Assembly (NCBI GenBank): GCA_023362775.1
Contig: JALMGJ010000001.1
Coordinates: 59,923,501-59,987,500, forward strand
Length of the DNA stretch: 64,000 nucleotides
Reading direction: 5' to 3'
Origin: Charina bottae
Taxonomy: Eukaryota > Chordata > Lepidosauria > Squamata > Charinaidae
In this document: positions 33,607 to 42,984 of the stretch, one piece after another
How positions within the stretch are numbered: the stretch's first letter is position 1
How the letters are laid out: each line of letters starts with the position of its first letter
Notes under the pieces: model-generated
The model's database searches: none
What the model was told of the DNA's origin: nothing
What the model saw: the letters and a program-made list of their open reading frames with translations, nothing else
Program-made: the position numbers and the translations under genes

Positions 33607-33830
33607 TGATCTCGTGGATACACTCGTGCCGTTTTCTTGGCAGCAGTGCAGATGCTGTTTGCCACCGCCTCCTTCCAGGACATTGTTCAACTTCCTAGGT
33701 TAGCCCAGAGCCCCGATATTCCTGGGAGTCTCCCATCTAAGTATTAGCCAGGCCTGATGTTGCTTAGCTTCGGAGCCCTGCTAAGGTCAGCTAAGTGCTG
33801 CTCCCTGCTGAGCCTTGGATGATTCCATAT
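33607..33830 (-). mobile_element. 5S-rRNA-derived SINE
   Basis: The minus strand of about 33700-33800 reads GCTCCGAAGCTAAGCAACAT, then GGCCTGGCTAATACTTAGAT, then GGGAGACTCCCAGGAATATC. This is the 3' half of 5S rRNA, including its internal promoter region. It is followed by a body GGCGGTGGCAAACAGCATCTG and a tail ending in CACGAGATCACC. Substitutions and the attached body show a SINE and not a working 5S gene. Confidence 0.82.
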
Positions 33831-35930
33831 TACCACTCATTTTTATGTACTCACAAATCTATGCAAATGTCCGTCCAGTAATGTCTGCAGGATATAAGTT
33901 TTCCAAAAATTTTTTCCAAGCCCAGGCCTTACTTTCCAGATTTGGCAGGTAATCATGCTTAATATGAATGAAACATTTCTATGAAATGGATGAACATGAA
34001 TTTCACTACAATGGTTTTGCACAAAAAAGTTGCATTTTTGCAGAAGTGAATTATGACCCGAGATTGTTTTAACCAAGATACTATGTAACCTAGCATTATA
34101 CTAGCAAGCATTGCAAGGCGAAACATACAGTGACTTGGTAACTAAAAAATTAAACTACCTATGATGCTGGTAGATACTGTATGTTAATGCACATTTTTTG
34201 TAAATGTTGAGTGACAGGTGTCCCAGCAAATAGTTTCAACAAGTCACGCACAAAGGATTTCACATGCTAATAGAAGCTGGACCACTTTGGCACATGCTGC
34301 AGATAATGTCTCAAGCACAAAGGCTGCCAAAATCTTATTTGTCCTTCAGGTGAAATCCATATTGACTGCTTTTAAAAAAAGCACTCAGCAACCCACCATT
34401 CTCTGAATGAGCCATTATTTTCAAATTGTTTCCCAACTTATACTGCAATTGAAAATTGGACAGTTCTTCAATGATGGCTGCATTTCAATTGATTATCAAT
34501 ACAGTTTTTCAGAATTAAGAATATTGTTCTGTTCTTTTTCTTGCCATCCTGTTGACTTTGTGTTGTGGTCATTTCAATATTGCTGTATAGTTTTGCGTTG
34601 GACATTCTGGCATTAAGATAACACACAGGAGAATCAATTAGATTTATTATCTCCTCTTGAAGCGTACTGTAGGCGATAAGGCAAGCTCTATACATAATGT
34701 AGGATTTATTTTCAAGGGCTTTTATGATTACATAGCTATAGTTATCCAGGTGCAACTTGGAATTTCACATGCAATAGTTCAGAAGTTTCATTTACAAAGA
34801 TAATAAAACAATACTATACTCCAAAGATACAATGAAGGTGAATTTCCCTGGACTCTTTTTTACAGGAATAGGTCACCAATAAATGTGAATTCCTTGTAAT
34901 TTAGGAAGTTACCTTACAGCAAGAATGATTACTAGTCCATTTAGTACAGTCCTATCTACACTGGCTAGAAGCAACTCTCTAGGACTGCAAATATTTTAAA
35001 GTGTTTGTGTAAATGCTTCTAAATGCACAAATTCTAAAAGGTTTTGTCATTCATGCATGTATACATTAAAAAGGTAGCACAGCCCAATAATCATGGCAGT
35101 TGTGTTAACTGATGGTTCTGATGGGGTATATGCTGGCTTAAAGGGGAAAAACCTGAGGCTTGAGAATAAACAGACAAGAATGCCGCTTGTTAGGGCCAAC
35201 AGTGTTTACTGTTTAGCATAAGGCAATAATGTATTTACAATCACATTATCGCAAAAATGCAAAAGATGAATATACAGGATACAGCATTGTAAAAGGAAAA
35301 ACAAAACAAACTTATAAGCAGAGTTCCGTGTATTGATCCCAGGGCCAGAGTTCCTGCCATGGCCTATACCCAAAGCCAGGCATAGCTCACTCTGCCCAGT
35401 CCACGGGAAGTGAACACGTGAAGAACTACATGGCTAGAAGACACTAGAAATCAAGAAGACATAGAACACCATTTTGCATGGTTGTATGTTCAGACCTTCT
35501 AGCTTTCTGATTGGCTGGAAGTTAGCTGTGACACGCACTAGGCCTAAAGCACATAGCATGACCTGCTATTGGTTAGCAGTGCTGCATCTACGCACTGAGT
35601 TCCCCCCCTTCCTTGCTCAGGGGGGGCCTGAGCAAGGCTTCCCACAGAAGGATATCAGGAGGCTTCGCTTTCATGGGAAGATCCATTGCTAGCCATAACA
35701 ATGGTACCTTCTCGCTCCATATCTAATGAAGCCAAGGCTTCTCTGTTATCCAGCCACCTGGCATTCACGTCATCATGAGAACGCTGTGCTTTGTACAGGA
35801 ATGATTCGCCAGGGCAACACAAGAACTCTAACAGGTTCAAACATAGTGATGTTTATACCATGCTTATATACTCTATGTTAGGATTCACTTTATGCTAAAG
35901 TTTTCAACTTAGAGTCCTTCTCCACAGCTA
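33831..35930. other. Unassigned 2.1 kb, no gene supported
   Basis: The 33840-35100 part is AT-rich without signal. The 35160-35830 part is less AT-rich, with CCAAT-like (GATTGGC, TATTGGTTAG) elements and a small palindrome around CCTTGCTCAGGGGGGGCCTG AGCAAGG (35611-35637). It could be part of an old LTR but has no partner in the window. Confidence 0.4.
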
Positions 35931-37485
35931 TCTACCCCTTCTTTTTTTATATAGTAAATTTTATTAAGTTTCAAAAGAAGAATAAAAAGTACAGAAAAAC
36001 AAAAAAATACAAAGAAAGAAAAAAAAACTAAAAAGGTGCGGAAACACAAGAGAATTTTTTTAAAAAATTTACAAAAAGATGTGGCTTCCGACTTTTAACA
36101 GCAAGGATATACAAAAATTTCCATAATCAATCTCTTACTCTAGATTAAACCAAAACACCACATTATTTCTATAAGTCATTCCAGTTTAACACATAATAAA
36201 AATCACTAAGTACAGTTACTCCTCCCTCTTATATTAAAATAAAGGAAAAAAAGTTCATATAAACTTCCTAAACAACTTTCTCCCCTCCAAAAGAGAAAAC
36301 ATATTTATTCCCTTCCTACCACTATTCTATACATTTCTGTCTAGTATAATAAGAATCAAATTAAAAAGCACATAAGTTGTCTGCTATTATACTTAATAAT
36401 ACAACAATTTTAATAATCCCAATCTTAATAAACCCAAAAAACAAAGACAATTCAAAACAGTAATTCCATATCTTTAAAAGGGAATAACATCAATCAAATC
36501 CTCTGGTTTCTCTTCAGATCGTATAAATCTTTTGCCTTTTATCAATCAAATCCTTAAAGCAAACCAGATAAACATTCTTTAACCCTAACACAACAGTTTT
36601 AATAATTTTAATCTTAATAAGCCCAAAAAACAAAGCCAATCCAAAACAGTAAATCCAAATCTTTAAAAGCAAATAGCGTCAATCAAACCCTTAAAGCAAA
36701 CCAGATAAACATTCTTCAACCCTTATCCCACTTCAAAATAAACCAGAACAGTTACATATCCCCACAATGTGCACAGAGCTTTCCTCTTGAAAGAATCAAA
36801 CAGCCCAACTGCCTCCCTCAAAGATTCCAGGCTCTTTTCATGGCATTCCACCAGGAGATCGATTTTACTTATGGCTTGCAGATCTCTCTCTCCTTAGATT
36901 TCTCCAACTCCATTATCTAATCTTCATCCAGCATCTTGATAAAAATCCCAATCTCACTGTTAAAGAAGACCTTTCTATCGCTCTTAAATTCCTCAATTTC
37001 ATCCACCACATCCCCAACCTGATGGCACATTTTAAATCTCATATTTTCCACAATGCCATCAAGGTTGGGGATGTGGTGGATGAAATCTAAGGAGAGAGAG
37101 ATCTTTCTCGCTGTAGAAAGCCTCTCTTGGGGTACATATACTTAAAAAAAATACAAATTGGTGGTTTAGAAATGGGGTGGCCGGTCTTAGTGTCCCTTTA
37201 AGGCTACAGCATGGCTTGGAAAGTGATGAAGTCCCCACCTCCCAGCTGGCTCTTACTAGTCAAATGCGAAACGCTGTTTGCGATCTTCTGGCTGCAAGCA
37301 GCCATCCGGAGGACAGATGGGGTGATTCTAGGCATTCTCCTTGATCCGGAGAACATTTCTGGGATTCAGGAAAACCTGCCTGAGCCCAAAAAAAGTTACC
37401 GCGTTGTCAGCTCCGCCCGCTGAACCCACGGGCACAGCCGTTCAGTCCGCCATTCCCACCGGAAGCCAGCTTTCTACCCCTTCTT
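35931..37485 (-). mobile_element. L1 LINE, internally deleted, 5' and 3' ends joined
   Basis: The insert 35944-37472 is bounded by a perfect 13-bp duplication TCTACCCCTTCTT (35931-35943 and 37473-37485). On the minus strand its 5' side (37472-37200) is a GC-richer leader. Next comes ORF1-like coding sequence near 37010-36780 (NSEIGIFIKMLDED-like, then MELEKSKERDLQAISKIDLL, in shifted frames), as in L1 ORF1 coiled coils. Then there is about 600 bp of A/T-rich 3' UTR to 35944. ORF2 is absent. A fold-back occupies 36881-37103. Family assignment rests on the ORF1-like helix and recalled 3' UTR. Confidence 0.55.
36881..37103. repeat. Fold-back inverted repeats within L1
   Basis: Two nested inverted pairs share a centre: GATCTCTCTCTCCTTAGATT (36881 on) with its complement at 37082-37103, and ATTTCATCCACCACATCCCC (36996 on) with its complement ending at 37086. 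The loop is about 26 bp. The right arm looks like an inverted copy of the left with about 93 bp missing. Confidence 0.85.
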
Positions 37486-37492
37486 AAGTCCA

Positions 37493-40359
37493 CAGAAAAC
37501 TATTGTTGTTGTTGTTCAGTCGTTTAGTCGTGTCCGACTCTCAGCCTTCCTTATGGTCCAACTCTCACAGCCATACATTACTACTGGAAAAACCATAGCT
37601 TTAACTATACGGACCTTTGTTGGCAAGGTGATGTCTCTGCTTTTTAATATGCTGTCTAGGTTTGCCATAGCTTTCCTCCCAAGGAGCAAGCGTCTTTTAA
37701 TTTCATGGCTGCAGTCACCGTCTGCGGTGATCTTGGAGCCCAAGAAAATAAAATCTGTCACTGCTTCCATTTCTTCCCCTTCTATTTGCCAGGAAGCGAT
37801 GGGACCAGATGCCATGATCTGAGTTTTTTTAATGTTGAGTTTCAAGCCAGCTTTTGCACTCTCCTCTTTCACCCTCATCAAGAGGCTCTTCAGTTCCTCT
37901 TCACTTTCTGCCATTAGGGTGGTATCATCTGCATATCTGAGGTTGTTGATATTTCTCCCGGCAATCTTAACTCCAGCTTGTGATTCATCCAGCCCGGCAT
38001 TTCTCATGATGTACTCTGCATATAAGTTAAATAAGCAGGGTGATAATATACAGCCTTGTCGTACTCCTTTCCCAATTTTGAACCAGTCGGTTGTTCCATG
38101 TCCGGTTCTAACTGTTGCTTCTTGACCCACATACAGGTTTCTCAGGAGACAGGTAAGGTGGTCTGGTACTCCCATCTCTTTAAGACTTTGCCACAGTTTG
38201 TTGTGATCCACACAATCAAAGGCTTTAGCGTAGTCAATGAAGCAGAAGTAGATGTTTTTCTGGAACTCTCTTGCTTTTTCCATGATCCAGCAAATGTTGG
38301 CAATCTGATCTCTAGTTCCTCTGCCTCTTCGAAACCCAGCTTGCACTTCTGGTAGTTCTCGGTTCACATACTGCTGAAGCCTAGCTTGTAGGATTTTGAG
38401 CATAACCTTGCTAGCATGTGAAATGAGCGCAATTGTACGGTAGTTTGAACATTCTTTGGCATTGCCTTTCTTTGGAATTGGAACGTAAACTGACCTTTTC
38501 CAATCCTGTGGCCACTGTTGAGTTTTCCAAATTTGTTGGCATATTGAGTGCAGCACTTTAACAGCATCATCTTTTAGGATTTTAAATAGCTCAGCTGGGA
38601 TACTGTCTTCTCCGCTAGCTTTGTTGTTAGTAATGCTTCCTAAGGCCCACTTGACTTCACTCCCTAGGATGTCCGGCTCAAGCTCAGTGACCACACCATC
38701 GTATTTATCAGGGATATTAAGATCTTTCTTGTATAGTTCTTCTGTGTATTGTTGCCACCTCTTCTTAATCTCTTCTGCTTCTGTTAGGTCCCTGCCTTTT
38801 TTGTCCTTTATCATGCCCATCTTTGCACAAAATGTTCCCTTGATATCTCCGATTTTCTTGAAGAGATCTCTAGTCTTCCCCATTCTATTGTTTTCCTCAA
38901 TTTCTTTGCATTGTTCATTTAAGAAGGCCTTATCTCTCCTTGCTATTCTCTGGAATTCTGCATTCAGTTGTTTATATCTTTCCCTTTCTCCCTTGCCTTT
39001 TGCTTCCCTTCTTTCCTCAGCTATTTGTAAAGCCTCATCAGTCAGCCACTTTGCTTTCTTGCATTTCTTTTTCTTTGGGATGGTTTTAGTTGCTGCCTCC
39101 TGTACAATGTTACGAACCTCCATCCATAGTTCTTCAGGCACTCTGTCTACCAGATCTAATACTTTAAATCTATTCCTCACCTCCACTGTATATTCATAAG
39201 GGATATGATTTAGGTCATACCTGAGTGGTCTAGTGGTTTTCTCTACGTTCTTCAATTTAAGCCTAAATTTTGCGATAAGAAGCTCATGATCTGAGCCACA
39301 GTCAGCTCCAGGTCTTGTTTTTGCTGATTGTATAGAGCTTCTCCATCTTTGGCTGCAAAGTATATAATCAATCTGATTTCGGTATTGACCATCTGGTGAT
39401 GTCCATGTGTAGAGTCGTCTCTTGTGTTGTTGGAAAAGAGTGTTTGCTATGACCAGCGTGTTCTCTTGACAAAACTCTATTAGCCTTTGCCCTGCTTCAT
39501 TTTGTACTCCGAGGCCGAACTTGCCTGTTATTCCGGTTATTTTTTGACTTCCTACCTTAGCATTCCAGTCCCCTATGATGAAAAGGACATCTTTTTTTGG
39601 TGTTAGTTCTAGAAGGTGTTGTAGGTCTTCATAGAACCGGTCAACTTCAGCTTCTTCGGCATCAGTGGTTGGGGCATAGACTTGGATCACTGTGATGTTG
39701 AATGGTTTGCCTTGGAATTGAACTGAAAGCATTCTGTCGTTTTTGAGGTTGTAACCCAGTACTGCCTTTCCCACTCTTTTATTGACTATGAGAGCTACTC
39801 CATTTCTTCTAAGGGATTCTTGCCCACAGTAGTATATATAATGGTCTCCTGAATTAAATTCGCCCATTCCTGTCCATTTTAGTTCACTGATTCCCAATAT
39901 GTCGATGTTCAATCTTGTCATCTCATGTTTGACCACATCCATCTTACCTTGATTCACAGATCTTACATTCCAGGTTCCTATGCAGTATTGTTCTTTACAG
40001 CATCGGACTTTCCTTCCACTTCCAGACACATCCACAACTGAGCGTCCTTTCGGCTTTCGCCCAGCCGCTTCACTCTTTCTGGAGCTACTTGGAATTGCCC
40101 TCCGCTCTTCCCCAGTAGCATATTGGTCACCTTCCGACCTGAGGGGCTCATCTTCCGGCGTCATATCTTTTAGCCTTTTGATACTGTCCATGGGTTTTCT
40201 TGGCAAGGATACTGGAGTGGTTTGCCATTTCCTCCTCCAGTGGACCACGTTTTGTCAGAACTCTCCATCATGACCTGTTCTTCTTGACCTGACTTCATTG
40301 AGTTACGCAAGCCCCTTCGCCACGACAAGGCAGTGATCCATGAAGGGGCAGAAAACTAT
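37493..40359 (-). mobile_element. BovB (RTE) LINE, copy 2
   Basis: The insert 37504-40348 (2845 bp) has 11-bp duplication CAGAAAACTAT (37493-37503 and 40349-40359). The minus-strand 3' end is a (GTT)n-type tail after GTCGGACACGACTAAACGAC. The 5' leader (40348-40249) parallels that of copy 1 (CCTTGTCGTGG-type segment). It is shorter than copy 1 because the C-terminal coding region is deleted. Confidence 0.94.
37516..40248 (-). CDS. BovB endonuclease-reverse transcriptase, C-terminal deletion
   Basis: A 910-residue uninterrupted frame. Endonuclease: GTWNVRS near residue 91, ISELKWTGMGEF, GDWNAKVGS, SDHELLIAKF. Reverse transcriptase: FIDYAKAFDCVDH, GVRQGCILSP, LRYADD (YADD 772-775). It ends CESWTIRKAE directly joined to SRTRLND, the normal last residues of the family, so about 105 residues between them are gone in frame. 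One Lys of the usual RRDKKAFL is also missing. The protein is clearly of a different BovB lineage from copy 1 (for example VKHEMTRLNID against VIGEMSRLNID). Endonuclease and polymerase motifs are intact, but the lost C-terminal part makes independent activity doubtful. Confidence 0.92.
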   Translation of the reverse strand: MVHWRRKWQTTPVSLPRKPMDSIKRLKDMTPEDEPLRSEGDQYATGEERRAIPSSSRKSEAAGRKPKGRSVVDVSGSGRKVRCCKEQYCIGTWNVRSVNQGKMDVVKHEMTRLNIDILGISELKWTGMGEFNSGDHYIYYCGQESLRRNGVALIVNKRVGKAVLGYNLKNDRMLSVQFQGKPFNITVIQVYAPTTDAEEAEVDRFYEDLQHLLELTPKKDVLFIIGDWNAKVGSQKITGITGKFGLGVQNEAGQRLIEFCQENTLVIANTLFQQHKRRLYTWTSPDGQYRNQIDYILCSQRWRSSIQSAKTRPGADCGSDHELLIAKFRLKLKNVEKTTRPLRYDLNHIPYEYTVEVRNRFKVLDLVDRVPEELWMEVRNIVQEAATKTIPKKKKCKKAKWLTDEALQIAEERREAKGKGERERYKQLNAEFQRIARRDKAFLNEQCKEIEENNRMGKTRDLFKKIGDIKGTFCAKMGMIKDKKGRDLTEAEEIKKRWQQYTEELYKKDLNIPDKYDGVVTELEPDILGSEVKWALGSITNNKASGEDSIPAELFKILKDDAVKVLHSICQQIWKTQQWPQDWKRSVYVPIPKKGNAKECSNYRTIALISHASKVMLKILQARLQQYVNRELPEVQAGFRRGRGTRDQIANICWIMEKAREFQKNIYFCFIDYAKAFDCVDHNKLWQSLKEMGVPDHLTCLLRNLYVGQEATVRTGHGTTDWFKIGKGVRQGCILSPCLFNLYAEYIMRNAGLDESQAGVKIAGRNINNLRYADDTTLMAESEEELKSLLMRVKEESAKAGLKLNIKKTQIMASGPIASWQIEGEEMEAVTDFIFLGSKITADGDCSHEIKRRLLLGRKAMANLDSILKSRDITLPTKVRIVKAMVFPVVMYGCESWTIRKAESRTRLND

Positions 40360-42709
40360 ACCAGCATGCAATGTGCTGCCCAGATTGTAAGTCTCTTTCT
40401 TCCCTCTGTTGTGACTGTTCAGTCAGTGCTGAATGATGATGTCCTGATTAGGCCTGTGTAGCCCAGGATAAGCAAAGCCATTGGTTGATTACTCCAGTTT
40501 CCTGCTCCCCCTCTTCAGCACATCACCAGCTGGTGGGGAAATCATTCACCAGGTATGGCTCTGCCGCAGGAATGGGGTAGACCTGCCAATCATCACTAGG
40601 CTCCTTCCTTTGCCCCTCCCCTTGTACCTAACTTACTGAGTTGAAAAAGAAAATCAAGGTTGCAAGGGAACTGAGTCAGAAACAGCACTTTTATTTAGGA
40701 TTTTTCTCCTTTTTTGTTTTCTTTCTATAGACAACAACTTTTGATTTCTACTTTGCTTCATGTTCTGTTCAGGAGACCATGCAGGAACAGGGCTGGTCCT
40801 GTCATTTCTGCACATACCGGTCAGCCTGTTACACCATTTAGTTGTTAGGTTATTTCAAGCACCAGAATTTATGTTTCACAAACCGCTGGGTCCAGCAATT
40901 TAAAGAAGAAAGAGCAGAACTGTGGTAGACAAGGATGACTGGGGATGAGAGGAGGGGTTGAGGGTCTGCATCTCCTCAAACAGCCAATAAATGCCTCTCT
41001 GATCCCACAACACCACTAGTCCCCTAGCTTTACTCTAACATAACCGGTGGGGAAGTGTAACAGAGTTCAGACATCTAGTGACTGTCATTGGATGCTGTCA
41101 GCTTAAGGAGAAAATTCTACTTTAACACTGGTATTGCTATGAATGATTTACAGCTGTCTCACTTATGAACTGGAGATGAGAGGAAGGTGAAATCATGGGG
41201 ACAGGGAAGAAGAAAGATATTGCCAGGTTATGTTTGTGCTGTGGTTAGATGCAGATGGGGAAAGGGTTTAAGTCTTATACTTTTTAGACATCTGTCTTAA
41301 AATGTTTAGGGTTAGTGAATTATAAACTTGCATGATTTTGCATTTCCTGCTCTTTTGCTGCCCACCTCCTGTGGACACCCATGCTTGGAAGATTCCAGAA
41401 TGTCTTCCTCCCCCATGGTCAATTGTCTTTTATGACCAAGGGAGCCTTCTCAAACTATATTAAGCTCTTTAAAAATCCCAGTTATCTTCAACCACCCCTT
41501 TTTCTTGAAGTAATCCATTTCTTCCAGTGTACATTTTATCCCACTTTAAAATCTTTTAAAGTAGAAAATTAGGATAAAAATATTTTTAGATAAAAAATGT
41601 GATCAATAAATTCACACTCAGAGGACCGGAAATCCTAGGTAATAATACATTTTAGTCAGAATAGTATACAGTAGTTCCTCAAGTTGGGATTAAACATGGG
41701 ACCATGGTTTGTTCTTAAAGGCAAAATCCTCACTTTTTTGGCAGAGTATAAAGAGGGAGACAGCACAAGTTTGGGATCAAATATACCATGTGACCAGCTC
41801 AGAAACATAGGGATGATTCAACAATATTTTTCAGACCTAACTGTCTTTTCAGTAGCTTATGTGGGTATACAGTAAAGGGACATGGGAAAGCAATTTTCAT
41901 GATGCTGAGTTCTGTGAATAAAGCATCTGATATAATGAAAAGCATGGCTGGAGACATGTTTGTCTGTTAATTGTGGTTATAGTTAATATTTCTTAGAAGC
42001 AAGGAAGCTTTTAAAAACAAATACCTTTAATGCATCTATTGATTTCCTTTATTTAAACTATTAATAAACTGACTCAGTCTTTTTTTTCAAAGAGAAGGGA
42101 AGAAAAATAGACTCAGATACTCACAAAATGTTTTCTGTATACTTCCAAATGGTTTATATATTAAAAGCAGAATTAAAACTGATTGGCTGATAATGACTGC
42201 TCAGGCTGACCTTTGGAGAGATTTATTAGTCCTGCAAACAATGAACTGGGCTTCTGCCCCCTGTGACCTTGGCAGAGAAATGCAGAAATAAACTATGGTA
42301 TATTTAACCCCAGGTGGCAGCTAAAAGTAGGTCTTGGAGAAAGCATTCAGATGTTGCTGTTAAGTCAACATCAAAATATTTTATACAGTACTTTGGAAAA
42401 TTGTATCGCATAATCAGATGTTACAATCTGTAGATTATTCAGTACTAATTTGGAGTCTTGCAGATTTTATTTCTCTGCTATGGACAATAAACTGGGCACA
42501 ATCCTCTTTGTGTGTGTGCACACTGGATCCTTCTGTAACCCACTGACCCAGATATGGTAAATCTGATATCCTCTAATTCTACTGGATTATAGCTGCTGAA
42601 ATTTCTTTCCATTGGCCACGTTGACTGGGGCTGAAAGGATTGGAAATCCAAAAAGTTCTGAATGGAACCGGGTTACATATTCCTGCTTTAGCCATTTAGA
42701 TAATTCTAG
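40360..42709. other. Unassigned 2.3 kb, no feature seen
   Basis: Mixed-composition DNA without recognisable frames or repeat edges. Confidence 0.45.
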
Positions 42710-42984
42710 TAATTTTAGTGGATGGTTGTTGTGGGTTTTCCGGGCTGTGTGGCCATGTTCTGGCAGTTTTTGTTCCTAACGTTTCGCCAGTAGCTGTGGC
42801 TGGCATCTTCAGAGGACAGGAGCACAGCTAGAAGATTCTCTCTGTGCCCAAGTTGCCAGCCACAGCTACTGGCAAAACGTTAGGAACAAAAACTGCCAGA
42901 ACACGGCCACACAGCCCGGAAAACCCACAACAACCATCGGATTCTGGCCGTGAAACCCTTCGACTATACATTAATTTTAGTGGA
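42710..42984. mobile_element. PLE end-dimer (family PLE-3)
   Basis: The insert 42723-42971 (249 bp) is flanked by a perfect 13-bp duplication TAATTTTAGTGGA (42710-42722 and 42972-42984). Left arm (minus) and right arm (plus) are inverted copies of one terminal sequence: GTTGTGGGTTTTCCGGGC at 42728 against GCCCGGAAAACCCACAAC at 42917. The hammerhead-like motif is complete in the left arm (42782-42812, minus) and truncated in the right. The right arm continues to GGCCGTGAAACCCTTCGAC. No coding part. Confidence 0.9.

Noticed and set aside
33700..33800. 5S rRNA gene
   Set aside because: Only the 3' half matches, with several substitutions, and it is fused to a SINE body.
35160..35830. Solo LTR or promoter
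   Set aside because: CCAAT-like boxes and moderate GC are suggestive, but no TG...CA ends, duplication or second copy could be found.
18190..40248. Ruminant origin because of BovB
   Set aside because: CR1, L2 with GGCGG tails, PLEs, Sauria SINEs and hAT miniature elements of this kind do not fit a ruminant; a squamate carries BovB naturally.
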